From contig JAGPYM010000004.1 in the NCBI GenBank assembly GCA_020736575.1, positions 744,001 through 808,000 on the forward strand: DNA of 64,000 bases, read 5' to 3'. Made by a program: the position numbers and the translations under genes. Positions 23,223 through 35,175 of this stretch are shown piece by piece; the stretch's first letter is position 1, and each line of letters begins with the position of its first letter. Under the pieces are notes generated by a model. It worked only from the letters and a program-made list of their open reading frames with translations, was not told where the DNA came from and made no database searches. This DNA is from Thelonectria olida (taxonomy: Eukaryota; Ascomycota; Sordariomycetes; Hypocreales; Nectriaceae).

Positions 23223-25891
23223 TTATCCCACCACCACCTTCATGCTCAAGCTCTCAAGAAACCCTTGAAGATCCTCCTTCTTCACTTCCACAACGCAGTG
23301 CTCGAAGCTGTCGATGCGTACTCGGGCGCTCGTCTCCGACACGACTTCTTGGAACGCGCTGCCGAACTTGTTGAAGCCGTATCCCTTCTCGTGTTCAGTT
23401 TCATCGTCATCGTCCGAGTCATCTGAGTCTGAGCTGTCAGAGGCCTCAGACTCCGTCTGCAGCTCTTCATCTTCACCCGCGTCTCGTCGTGCTGCCATCT
23501 TTTGCTCCCGGATCCTCTGCTTTGCCAATCGTGACGCCTCCTTCCTCTTGAGCTTCGATTCTCTCTCAGCTTTGCGTTTCTTTGCTGCTTCCCTATCCAG
23601 GAAGGTCGTATCTGGGCCACCACCGCCACCGGTGCCAACGACGACGTAAACTCCACGTTTCTCATTGAGACTAGCCACCACAAGTGGAGTTCCTCGTCCA
23701 CCGTGAGATAGCTTACCGTGAGCCTCTCTTTCTTGTTCCGCAAGAGCTTCTCCAATCCAGAGGGACAGCTTAGTCAGGGCTGCTGGGTGAGTGAAGAGCT
23801 GCACATCAGGCCCGTCTTTGACGACGCACATGCGGAACGCTCGAAGGTGTTTGATTTGCTTCTTGTTGATGAGGGAAGTACCAGTGCGGTAGATTGCCCG
23901 ATGAAGGAATTGGGCTGTGGGAACTCCGGCCTTGAGCGCATCGATGCTGTCCGAATGTTAGCAATCCGGGATAGCTACCAGATATCAGGAATGACTTACT
24001 TCTCCAGGGCATCGTATGCCTCCCAGAACCGGCCAACCCATTCCTCTCCTTCGGCTGTGTACTCGATATCCTCATCAAGCTCACGTATTGTTTGGCTTGA
24101 TGCCTGCGGCGCGTCCGTGCTATGAGCATGCTTTCCGACCTCGAGCAGTGCGCCTATAACTACTCCCACATCCTGTGCACTGAGTGTCGCTCTCCATCCC
24201 CAGCTTCGGACAAAGCCCCATCCATCCTTGGCGCCTCCGCGGTCCTTGCCGTCCGTCTCGACTGATGGCACCATCTCGTCAAGGTTGTAGAGCGAGCCAT
24301 ACTTGAGAAGTTTGGCCCTTAGCTCACGCTTTAGCACCATGTCCATGTGGGTGTAGCTCTGTTTGCATTGCGCGAGGCTAACGCCCATCTTGGCAAGAAG
24401 CTTGTGTAACCGCTTGATGCCAGTTTCACTCCACGTCTTGAGACGGGAGAAGAGATATGGCGAATGTAGCATGCTGTCGTAGAGACTCCAGTGTCGGATG
24501 AGCAAGAAGCGAGGTTCTGGTGAAAGTCGAATACCCGTGTCTTCTGGGTTTCTGGCTGTTGTGGGAATGACGCCTGTGTTTTCTGGCGCAACTCGTCCAT
24601 TGGTAATCTCGGGTGGGTTCAGTCGTCTGACCTCGTCACGGAGTAGTTGTCGTATCCTAGCACCTCGTACGCCTAACCACCCCGTGGGACGACTCCGATC
24701 ACTTTGCCTCACTGGAGCAGCAATTCCAGCTGAAGTCCGGCCGTATAGTTCCATAGCGCCGACGCCAACAATAGTGAGCCACAACAGGTCGTTGTCTTCC
24801 CGACCAAGCTCTGACGCAAGGGCGTAGATCAAGGAAGACAGGGGCTCCGAGAATGATGAGCCAACCTTGTAGTATTTCTGTAGGACTACTTCCTTCTCTC
24901 GTCGTATTCGAAGGAGTCGTCTTCGAAGGGCTCGCGCGGAGGCTGCTGGCGGTTCTTGGTTCCCTGATGGGGGTTCAATAGGGTCACTTGAGAGTCCAAT
25001 GTCGGGTTCACGGAGAGAAATCAGCCCTCGTGGCTGAGGACGTCGTGGGGATTCGGGTATAGAGCCCGACTGCCCAAAGTTAGTAAAATTCTCGTCATGG
25101 TCCCGTTTTGCACATACTGAATTGCTCCTCCGCCGTTGTCGCGGCCTATCGTGATCGCTCGTCTCCTCTTCGTCTGAATCTAACCAGCTTTTCCGTTTTT
25201 GGCCTGCATGTGCGGGTTGATGTCCTAGAAGGCCTTCTTCATCATCGTCGTCGTCGTCATCAGATTCCCCCAGGTCTTCGCCATTGTCATCGATATCTGG
25301 CATGTCGACCAATGCGAGATATGCGTCCCTCTCCTCGGCGAGGTTGTCCTCAATGTCTCCATCGTCAAAAACAACGATACCCCCCTTGCCTGGCCTAAAT
25401 GTTCGAGTGATCTGCCCAGCTTCAACGCCGAGCGGGCTCCTTGATTGATATGACGAAGAAACTTCGGTTGAAGGATCCAGGGGGAAGCCACCAAATACGT
25501 TGGCAAGATTCCATGGTCTATGAGCATCCATTACCCAGACTTCGACACCGCTATAGGGGGCTTCTCCCCCTTCGGCCTCTAGTCCAAGCAGAGGCCCAAG
25601 GTCAACCATGCCTCCAACTCCCAGGCAGACAACAACACCACCACTACCGCCACGAGACTCCATCATGGGAACCACCAACTCTGTTCCGGCCTTTTCGAGG
25701 TCGGCATAGCCCGACACAGGCTGTATTTTGTGTGGAATATAGTCATGTTTAAGTAATCTTGTCAGGATACGGCATGCGCAGAGGGCGTCCGGTTCAAGGG
25801 CGACGAGGATGAGAACAGGCGGAGAGAGTGGATGTCGTGTGTTTTGCAGGTGTGTGTAGAGTTTCGAGATCAACGAGCGTGGCAAATGCAT
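23223..25891 (-). CDS. CDC45: DNA replication factor Cdc45
   Basis: Exons 24000-25891 and 23223-23946 join across a 53 nt intron to 871 residues. The N-terminus Leu-Pro-Arg-Ser-Leu-Ile-Ser-Lys-Leu-Tyr and the Leu-Val-Ala-Leu-Glu-Pro-Asp-Ala-Leu-Cys-Ala-Cys-Arg-Ile-Leu block are highly typical of fungal Cdc45. The Asp-Ala-His-Arg-Pro-Trp-Asn-Leu segment at 122-129 is the remnant of the RecJ/DHH-family active site. An acidic stretch with seven consecutive Asp lies at about 211-217, and a second Ser/Asp-rich acidic stretch lies near the C-terminus. Cdc45 joins Mcm2-7 and GINS to form the CMG replicative helicase; it is essential and nuclear. The C-terminal part has a long basic Lys/Arg-rich helix before the second acidic stretch. 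The size is slightly larger than the yeast protein (650) because of these insertions, as in other filamentous fungi. Confidence 0.96.
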
Positions 25892-28800
25892 CGCGGGAAG
25901 AAATCGCAGTGGTATCGATCGCTACGGAATGTGATATGCATGGACGATTCGACGTTGGACTTCTCTGGCTGAGGTATTCGGAGAGGGGGCGACGGGAAAT
26001 TTGGGCGCGGTAGACGTGGAACTGTCGCGTAAAGTGCTGTGAGGAATAAGGGTCGTAATCGATAGCTAGAGTCCAGAGAAAAAAATATAGGACCAGTAAA
26101 TCAATGCAGGAATAAGAAAAGAAGCAATTTCCATGCAGTGCAATACAGTATCGCCGATCTTGAAGAAATGTGTTATGTATACACGGTAGGAGCAGGGCAA
26201 AGTATGGTGGTGGGTGTTGGGTGGGAGACGGAGGAGGAGGTACGAGAGTACATGGACCACTTTATCGACCGTGTTTTTGGCGACGCGATGTTGCACGCCA
26301 GAACGCGCCTGGCGAATTGGGTCAAGGCCCGTTGGACTGGATGGTCTGTTCGCCAATTGTCAGCGCCTGCTCATATGTAATTATTCCATGACTGCCATTT
26401 CTCGGGTCGTAGTAAAAATAGGTACCTTCTCTCTTAGATGTTAGCGATCAAGACGCTGAAACTGAGTACGGATAATTGAGCACTAATGACGACATTCCCC
26501 GTTCCTTCCATCGAGGGCTGAGGTAGGAGCGACTGGACTGTCAGATGGCGACCATGAGACGGATGATTCTCACCCATGTTCTTCTTTGTCCTCCCCATCT
26601 TTTTCTCTTTCTTGATTCGAACTTACTCACGAAAATCAACACCCGTCTTTTTAGGTGAAACAGTCGTCGAAGAGTTGGCGATCCAACTTCATTCTGTGTC
26701 GGTTATTCTCTCCTCCCGTTATCACAGGCCAATTCTCGACGCTTCATATGCCATTCCTTGTTTCAACTTGCAGCACCTTGATAGAAACACCCGACAATGA
26801 CATAGCAAAGGCAGGACCTTTTGTATGGCCGCCCTTCAGCAACACCCCGTCTAATCAAATCTCCTGTTTACACCGATTTTGACGAATGCCAGTCGACACC
26901 CAATGCTCATTCATGCAAGCGAACCGCGGCCACATAACTCTCCGAGCCGAAGCCCCCGGCGCAGACCAAGCACTCAAGGAACCTGGGACCGTCCATCCGC
27001 ACTTCATCCGAATTGCTGAAAATGCGATAATGCGGACCGGTCAAGAGCTTCGCAGATGCCGGATTCTGGCTGTTGCCCACTAGAGACGCACTAGGCAGTT
27101 AGCTGCTGTCACAACTCGCACAAAGGCTGCAGTCCTTGCCCGACGCCCCATAAAATCAGTCGACTCAACACATGGTTTCTTGTCCCAGCAGAGGAGCCGT
27201 CGTGGTTGAAGCAAGGGGAGTGCTGAGAGGCTAGAGGGGAGCAAGTTCAACCAGCCAAGGAAGCCTTTGAGCGAAACGTGAACAAAGAGAGTGTTGGCAG
27301 CGACCTCTAGCTCCGGATCGGCCCTGCTGCAGATTACCCCAATCCAATCCCAACCGGACGGTACGCTGTCTCGGGAGGCTGCTCTGGGCACGGGAGGGTA
27401 TCGCAAAGGTTGTTGACAGAGATTGAGGGGACTCCATGGCGTCCGTGGCCGAGGATTGGATCGAGAGAGGACTGGGGTCCGCTGGGAAGTGGCCCCTGCC
27501 TGTTCCGGGCGGGTATGAAGCATGGGCTCAACGTATGTGCAGCACCGATACCGCATGAAGGGAGCATGGATGGCCCGCGGTGTGCTGCAAGCAGCGCGGG
27601 AGTGTCGTGCAGTCAAACTGGGCTCGAACACCCACCACCAACGTCCAGGAAAGAGATCCACGGCCACGGGTTATTGGCTTACCACAATACTGGGAGTTCT
27701 CAGGCCCAACAACAGCAGCCTCTGACTGCCTGTGTAACCCATGTTTTTTTTTTTTTTTTCCTTTTTCTCTTGGGCTGAGCTCCCCGGTTTATTGTTGTCG
27801 ATCACGGCCGATGACAACGATGCGGACAATGGCACGATGCCCGAGGGAGCTTGGTGCCACGTCGCTTCAGAGCACCAGATTCGATTTGGACTGTCCTCCG
27901 TGTGGATCATCGGCCGGACCCAAGCCCGACAGTTTGATGAGACAAAACGGGCCTCGTCTGCTTTGACTTGGGCGAGGGTTTTGGGCGTCGTCGAGTCGTT
28001 GCGGAATGTGCCATGGGCCGTGCAGCCCACCTCCAAGGCTTGGTGTGCTTGGCCTGCCCCTCTCTCATGTCCCGTCGCAGTGCATTAGCTGACTCCAGTG
28101 CTCGCACCGTCTCCAGACATGGCTTTGCTCGTTGGACCACGTCACGACGGGTTGCATTGCGGTCGCCGTGCGGTCGCCGATCCGTGCCACTCGAGGCCCT
28201 CGCCGGGTTGGTCGGTGATTTTGATGTCTGGTTATTTGCTGTTGGGGACCGCCCTATTTGTACATGCTTCGTACAGCCACGGATATTGCTTGTACCGACA
28301 GTACGAATCGATACTGGCTGTAACCTTGGCCTGTACCGAATTCCTGGGGCTGGGCTTCCTCCCTCCCGTTCTTCTGGAAGCGATTGCTCGCCCGCTGGCC
28401 AATCCCCCAACACCATCAACTCCACATAATCCAGTTTGCTGGGTCTCGCTCTCTGGGTAGCTGGGACCTCTCCGGCTCCATCACACACGGATACAACGTC
28501 CCCAAGTCCCGCCGTCTCGGGCCTGCCTGATGACTGACTTTTCTGCGATCCATCTGCATCCCCTGTCCTGTTTGCCTTCTCCTAGCCTCTCCTCACCTGC
28601 ACTGCGTTCGGTAGGTGTTGCCGTACCTTAATTACCTTACCTTACCTACCTGGTCCTTTGCTTGGGACTGGCCTTATGTACTTGGTATCCTCTCCTCTCC
28701 TCTCTTCTCGCGGGCCTCCCCCTCACTTCGCCCTCCTCTTCCCGCTTTCATTCATCGCCATCCCATTACATCCTAGAACCATCCTTTCCCTTGGGACCGG

Positions 28801-29042
28801 CTTATTTTTGCCCGGCCCCGGCACTCAGCGACGGCCCACCCAGTCCCTTGGGTCATCTAATTCTTAAGACCTTTCTCGACTGTACCTCTTCTCCTTTAAA
28901 ACAGCTCCCTTCTCTGCCACGCCCCGGCTGTCCATGTATCCCCACGCCTGCTTGGCTCTTGGTCTGCCCCTCTGCAAACCGCCCCCTCCACCAACGACCT
29001 CCCCGTCCAACCAGCACATACTCTTTTAAATACGAATAAATC
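25892..29042. other. Intergenic region between CDC45 and methyltransferase gene
   Basis: About 3.1 kb without a supported gene. A T16 run lies at 27744-27759. The last 500 bases before 29043 are strongly C/T-rich (leader of the methyltransferase gene) and contain a TTACCTTACCTTACCTACC-like stretch near 28630-28650. A 195-codon minus-strand frame at 27080-27667 lacks recognisable motifs. Confidence 0.5.
27744..27759 (+). repeat. Poly-T run (T16)
   Basis: Sixteen consecutive T in an intergenic region; a simple homopolymer tract. Confidence 0.9.
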
Positions 29043-30170
29043 ATGGATAGCGACCCCGAAGATGACCCCACCTCCGACTATGGAGACTCTATGGAGACCT
29101 CCGAGTTCACCTCTGTGAACACCAAAGAGCTGTATTCATATGAGGCTGGAAGGTTTGAGCCATGGTGAATCCTACGTCTCCCGGGTTTGAAGCTGATCCC
29201 AAACCAGAAGATATCAAGGCTTCCTTCAAGGCCGATATGGTCTTCCCAATGATGATACCGAGCAGTTTCGCGAGGGCTTGAAACACAAATTATACATTGA
29301 TTACCTGTTGGATGGCAACCTCTTTATTGCTCCTATCGGAGATCACCCCCAAAAGATTGTCGACCTGGGAACCGGTGTAGGCTTCTGGGCCCAAGATAGT
29401 GCGTATCCCTTTTGGAATCTAGAGAATGAAGCTGACCAATCTATCTCAGTGGCCGAAAACTTCCCCAGTGCGCGTGTCATTGGGTCGGATATCTCCCCCA
29501 TTCAACCGCATTGGACACCACCAAACGTTGAGTTCCGAGTGGAGGATCTCGAAGACGAGTTCCGTCCCTGGACAAACATATACAATGATGCCGACTTCAT
29601 TCATATTCGAGCGTTGCTACAGACGATACGGCATCCGCGACAGCTAATAGAACGATCCTTTGAGTAAATCTCCCCGCCCAATCGGTCGGAACAAGAAGCA
29701 TATCTAACTTGGAATATAGCGCCCTAAGGCCCGGAGCATGGATCGAGATTCACGAAGTAATACCTTTCGTAAATTGGGAAGAGGGCACTGAACACATCGA
29801 CCACCCCATGGACGCGGTTTACCGGCTTCTCGAAGGACCTTTCACAGAGCGGTACGGATGGAACGTCCGATTCCCCGAGAAAATTGTCGATACTCTCAAA
29901 GAAATGGGATTCGTCGACGTACAAGAGAAGCACACCATTGTCCCAATCGGGAGGTGGCACAGCGAGCCGAGGATGAGAGAGATGGGCATGTTCTGCCAGA
30001 ATATATGTGAGGACTGGATAACGGCCCTGCTAGATCGACACAACTCCTTGGGATTAAGCGAAGAAGAGGCGAACGAGATGGGCCAGCGGGTATTCGACGC
30101 CTTTAACGATCCCCGCATTCACGCTCGTCTCGATTGGATAGATTGCTGGGCGCAGAAGCCATTCTCATAA
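29043..30170 (+). CDS. LaeA/TAM-like class I SAM-dependent methyltransferase
   Basis: Exons 29043-29152, 29208-29398, 29450-29663 and 29720-30170 give 321 residues. After an acidic N-terminus, the Gly-Arg-Tyr-Gly-Leu-Pro-Asn-Asp block (45-52) and the His-Lys-Leu-Tyr-Ile-Asp-Tyr-Leu-Leu-Asp-Gly block (63-73) are hallmarks of the large fungal family often annotated TAM-domain or LaeA-like. Motif I is Val-Asp-Leu-Gly-Thr-Gly-Val-Gly at 88-95. Next come Gly-Ser-Asp-Ile-Ser-Pro-Ile-Gln-Pro and Leu-Arg-Pro-Gly-Ala-Trp-Ile-Glu. All introns are 51-56 nt, and the first donor is the weak GTTTGA. The substrate cannot be read from sequence; members range from regulators of secondary metabolism to small-molecule methyltransferases. 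It faces the Zn2Cys6 regulator convergently. Family assignment is firm, role open. Confidence 0.88.
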
Positions 30171-31226
30171 AGGGAAACCAACAGAGCGGTCCAGCTATCA
30201 AGTCGTCAGCCACATGATTGCTCCCTGGCTGACATGTCACTTGAGCGGAGTCAAAGCGCGCAGCTGCACCTGCACGTTTGTGTCTCCCTCTGCTCCTCCA
30301 CCAAGCCCTTTTACAATGCCGCCCAACGAGGAGGCGGTCTCGATTCACACGGGGCCTTGCATGACCTCATCCAAGTAGCAAACTCGCATGGAGTCTCACC
30401 CCGCGTCTTCGGGTGTCGAAAACCCGGCAGAAGACATTGGCACAAGACGCCCTTGGGAGTGACTAGTCATTTTGGCGAGGACCGGTGAACCTTCACCCGC
30501 AGCCACACAAAGTGGAACCCCAGATATAGAGGCGACATTCCAGAGTCGGGATAGGCTCATTGGAGATTGAGATTTCGTTCTGCACACTCACCTTGGGCAA
30601 AGGAGGCCGGCATGGCCGGGGTTATGGTTTGGAATTGCATATCGGTATAAAATATCGGTGAGCAGTGTTACGTGGGGGCGAAAATATATAAACACGGGTA
30701 GAATGGGGCTTAGGACGACCATGGGCACCCATGAACGATTTGACGATTCCCGGGATCTGGATAAAACGACTAATGAGAAGAGTATTTTTTTGCCTTATGA
30801 TTGATCTTGATGAACCTAACTAAAGCTACCTACTACAGTATTATAGCCGTATAAACACCAAGCTATGAGCCGTTATTTGAGTTGGGATATTTGATTCCAA
30901 CAGAGGGGAGGATCTAGATTCTGACTTGGCTACCACCTAATTAACTTACCTTATCCGTGTATCAAACCGGGTATATTCGTTTATCCACCTGCGAGATCGG
31001 AGGCTCTCTCCTCTCTTTGCTACACGAAGACGCCCAACTAAACCTCGCCTGCTAGATCAGAAGCCCATCGTGGGCCTTATACATTCCGTATTACCCTTCC
31101 TCGGGGCGTACTATATGACCTTCGTCGAGAGCATCAGTCTCCTATATTCTCGTATATGCAAAACACCCTCGCTATCCAAGACGCCATAGAATTCGTCGTA
31201 TCGTATCAACCCAGTGCTGCCGGGTT
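30171..31226. other. Convergent spacer between methyltransferase and Zn2Cys6 regulator
   Basis: About 1 kb, AT-rich towards its right half, with an AGCTACCTACT motif near 30825. No coding potential seen. Confidence 0.5.
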
Positions 31227-33815
31227 TTAATTGCCAAACATATTGCCTCCACCGGGGGGGCTTCCCATGCCGCCCATTCTTCCCATACCTCCGCCCATGG
31301 GTGGCATGGGATGATGCATGGGGCCTCCTCCCATAGGTGGACCCATACCACCGCCAGAGAAAGTCCCAAATGAACCAAAACCTCCCATCGGTGGGAAATT
31401 GTTGGAAGAATTGCCGCCGTAGCCAGATATGAGATACGACCAGTCCATCTCGCCCGGATCTTCTCCCGAGGTGATGGATCCGGAGCCCACCGGGGGAGCA
31501 TTGCTAGTTGCCGTCGACGAGTCCGTTGGCGGCGTCATCATGGCACCGGACTCGCTCGGTGTCGTGGAGGATCGCGGGATGTTTACGTCAGGTCCCATCA
31601 GACTCGCAGGATCGGGGCGGTTCTCAGCGCGGGCCTTGCGACGAGCTTCAGCACGGTGCTTCAGCAGCTCAAGGAAGCTTGGGCGCTCAACTGGCTTGCC
31701 AGCACTCACGAGGGCAGCCTCGTGAGCCTCCCAGGCCTTGATGAAGTGGCCGCCAAACGCAATGTGCATGGGGCTGTGGTAGTTGTTGAGCAGACCCCTG
31801 AGGGTGTGGTTCTTGGAGATGGCGTCCCAAGCGCGCTCTACCATAGGGCCGACGACGCGGTGTCTCAGCTCCTGGACGAGGAACATGTAAGCTGGGAAGG
31901 GAAAGTGGTGCATCGAGTACCACTTGAAAGGGCGGAGGGATTCGGAGGACTGGACAATGTTGTCGTACTCAATCATTTGGGTGGCCTGGAGGAAGAGGTT
32001 GTCGCGCTCAATGTCCATGAGCGGAAGGGGGTCGGAGTCGTGCATGCGGACGAGGAAGTTGATGATACGCATCTTGCAGAGAGCTTGGCGGGTCATGGTA
32101 AGCGTGAAGAAGTGAAGAGGAATCTTGGGGTCGCATTGGCTGAGATATGTGCCTTCGATATGGGCGCAAAATCCATCGAGGGTGTACGCCGGCACATTTT
32201 GGCCAGCTAATCTGATGGTTGTGGTAGGGCGGGCATTGGGGCTCGGTTGAGGGCTCTTCTCAGGGTTATTCTTGGCGCTGTCACGGTTGCTGTCGCTCGC
32301 CACGGCCATAGCGAGCTCGATTCTCGTGAGAGCAAACAGCATTTCTGTCGGACCTGAGTGAGGGGTCGGCAGCTCCTTTCCATCAACGTGGAGATCTGAG
32401 TCGTTCACATTGAGCGGGATCTTGCAGTCGCCGCCGGAAGATAAGGCGGTAACTGTTGAGCCGGTCATTTCGCCCATTCGACGATCGTAGGCGACCAGAG
32501 CCCACCAGAGACGGCGCCGCTGTTCAACTTCGAAGGGAGGGAGGCCAAACTGAGCGGGATCTGTGTGTAGCCCCATTCGGTGAGCGATTCGAACGCCAAT
32601 GCCAACTAGACAAAAGACCTGTCGTGGGTCGACAAACCACCGGACAGCCATCTGTATGCTATGTGAGTCTCGGGACATATGAAAACAGAAGAAGAAAAGG
32701 GGGTTGGAACTTACACAGTAGAGCAGATAGGCCTGGAGGAGGATTGGGTCATTCACTCGCATGAAACCAGCATTGCAGAGGGCTTGCTGTGCTGCTGAAT
32801 GGTATCTCCCCAGAAGCTCTTGCCTGGACTCGTTGAACATCTTCTGAACATCAACCTCTTCAAGAGACGTAATGGCGAGGAGGTAAATAGAGAACATCAG
32901 AGCCTCGATGTTCTTCGGAGCTTTTTCAATGTTGGTGCTTGCGGCGATGACTTGTGCTTGGACCGAGGGCACGTGAGTTATCTTGAGTAAAGGGTTGATG
33001 TTGTCGATGTAGATTTGCCATAGCTGGAAGATCTGGATTGTGGGAGGGTGGTAGGTATATATTGCGTTAGGTTGAGCTCCGATCATAAATGGGAAGCCGT
33101 CGGTAGCAAACATCCTATCAAAGGCGCGGTGAATAGTCGACATTCCAGCATTTTCTTCATCTTCTGAAGAGTCGTGAAGCATGTCCTCACTTGCTCGAAA
33201 CTATGTCAAAGGTTAGCATTTGGGGGTCTTTTGATAGATAAGAAAGGAGATGGCTTACTTCTTTGTGTAATGAGAACCATGCGCTTCCGATGTTTCTGTG
33301 GTATCACGGTTAGCTACAGCTTACAAGGATATCTTGTGTCAAAGGATACAGGGCTTACTTTAATGATTGCGACGCGGAAGGAGAGGCGCTGGCTTCAGGG
33401 GATGTCTTGAGACCTTCAAAGTCATCCTGGAGGTCTTCAACATCGTCGGCAGGGGGACCATCGGGTCGAAGCTCGTGTCCAATGGCATCGACTTTAACAC
33501 CGTGCTCAGCCAGCAAGCTCTCGTACTTCTTGAGGCGATCAATAAGGTCCTTCTCCTGCAGTCGCTTCTTCCGACGGCGGGGGGCTGAGGGGGGACAACC
33601 CGACACTCGACCTTTGCCTTGACGCAGTTGGCACAGGGCTTGTTCTTGTCGCAGCGGACTTTACGCTGCTGACAGAGAACGCAGCTCGTACCGCGCGTCA
33701 GCTTCACAGCCGCCTGGTCCAAGGGCTGGTACTGGCCTTGGCCGTGATACTGTCCGGGATGCTGCTGCTGCGGGGCCGTGCCCGGGATCGAGTCGACAGG
33801 CATCTCGGCCGACAT
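31227..33815 (-). pseudogene. Zn2Cys6 transcription factor with one-base frameshift
   Basis: Minus-strand exons 33359-33815, 33259-33295, 32715-33200 and 31227-32651. Residues 45-71 form a complete zinc cluster, C-x2-C-x6-C-x5-C-x2-C-x6-C (Cys45, 48, 55, 61, 64, 71). Shortly after it, at two C6 runs (plus-strand G runs 33579-33584 and 33589-33594), the frame breaks. One extra C would restore Pro-Arg-Arg-Arg-Lys-Lys-Arg and a coiled coil (Asp-Leu-Ile-Asp-Arg-Leu-Lys-Lys-Tyr-Glu) and make exon 1 agree in phase with exon 2. The total would then be about 801 residues, with a fungal-specific regulator domain in exons 3-4 (Val-Gly-Ile-Gly-Val-Arg-Ile-Ala-His-Arg-Met-Gly-Leu-His) and a Gly/Met/Pro-rich tail. 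Either the base is lost in this strain or the assembly miscounted a homopolymer; everything else in the gene looks functional. It is divergent from the MFS gene. Target genes are unknown. Confidence 0.8.
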
Positions 33816-35175
33816 GACCGGAAGGCGGCCAAGTCAGAGACAGGGACGACGGGATAGGGATAGGTTAGACCTGAGATGCCAAGACGGTGGGTAGCCTTGA
33901 GGTTCTGTCACAGGGCCCAGGGTGTGACTAGAGGCGACACCTCACAAGCCGGGGGTTGCTTGGAAGCGAGCTGTATCCTCTGCCAATGCGTGAGAGACGC
34001 AGTCATACATGGGGCTTGGGCGATGACACAAGCGGGTCGTGACCATGAGATCTACTTACTGGCCGGGAAAATGAGCTGAGTTCCAGCAGTAGGGCTCCGT
34101 AGGGCTGAGGTGGCGGGTGTGGATGTGGTTGGTCGCAGAGGAGAGGGATTAACGACGGCCGCCGGCTCGGGTCCGCAGGTAGCACCAGCTCACCGCACTC
34201 GAGGCACGAGGGCCGGTTGAACTTGTCCGTTAAAGCAGGGAGAGACGGCGTGGCTCTTCGGCCCGGGAACAAAGTGGGTGGGATGGTGTCTTTGTCTCGG
34301 ATCAGGTGGCTTGAGATAGACGATGATGGGATTCGATGGGCTGGTTGGTTGACAGGCCGTTGTATTCGTAGCAGATGCAGATGCGGACGCAGAAGCAGGC
34401 GCAGACGCGTGGGAATGAGTGAGAGTGGGTTGGTAAGCTGTCCCAGACTGGCTGACTGACGTAAGGTCGTCTAATAAGGCGAAGGGAAAGGGCCCAAAAG
34501 ACTGGGAGGTCGTGTCGTTTGAAATACGAAAAATACGCCGCCTCGAATAGTCAATACACGAGACGAAGAAGAATAGGCCTCTATTCCGAGTTGGCAGGCA
34601 TCAATTGTCGGCTACGATCACTCCCATGGCCGCGAGGAGTGACGGACATTTGGTGCTGAGGTTGTGATTCTTGGTGCCCGTCGGTCCCGAAGCGTCCGAG
34701 GGCGATGGCTTTGTCTTCGTGCGGGGGATTCGCTCCTTCCGTGTCGCAGCATCCATCGATTCGCTTGGCCGCGCTTTCCTTGTCCTTTGGCCAGTTCCCA
34801 ATCAGGCTTAGCGGTCCCGTGCCCGGATCCGACTCTGCGACCTCGTCCCCGAGACTCTCGATGGTTCTGGGCCCGACTTCAACCTGTCGTTAATTATGGC
34901 CCGTTTTCTCGCACAATCCCTTGTCCGAGTGCCTGCAGGAAAATCTCGACCTAGAGCGAAATGCCCGTGTCTGTCCGTCTCGTCTCCAAAGGGGGGTTTA
35001 CGACGGATACGCGTAGGGCCACCTTGACAACGGCTTCCCGTCACTTCAAATAGTATATATAGGGCTGAAGGCCATTTCTTCCCATCATGTCGACGCCACA
35101 ACTGTCTTGGTCTGTTCATTACGGGACTTACTCAATTGTTTAATTCGCTCCTCTTTCTCTTCTACAGCCTCCATC
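33816..35175. promoter_or_regulatory. Divergent promoter region (Zn2Cys6 regulator / MFS transporter)
   Basis: 1.36 kb between two divergent start codons. It contains a degenerate hexamer array at 34371-34406. No splice-consistent coding frame is seen. Shared regulation of the two genes is plausible from the arrangement alone. Confidence 0.45.
34371..34406 (+). repeat. Degenerate hexamer tandem array (GCAGAY-like, six units)
   Basis: Six consecutive 6-nt units, GCAGAT GCAGAT GCGGAC then GCAGAA GCAGGC GCAGAC, about 560 bp upstream of the regulator start codon and probably in its leader or promoter. Confidence 0.75.

Noticed and set aside
26066..26380. Overlapping 80-96 codon frames on both strands downstream of a C/G-rich patch
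   Set aside because: They rely on non-ATG starts and show no family resemblance.
27595..27630. tRNA-like T-arm (GGCTCGAACACCC)
   Set aside because: No matching acceptor stem, anticodon arm or A box upstream.
27080..27667. 195-codon minus-strand frame
   Set aside because: Composition like random GC-rich sequence (Arg, Pro, Ser, Cys, Trp) and no motif.
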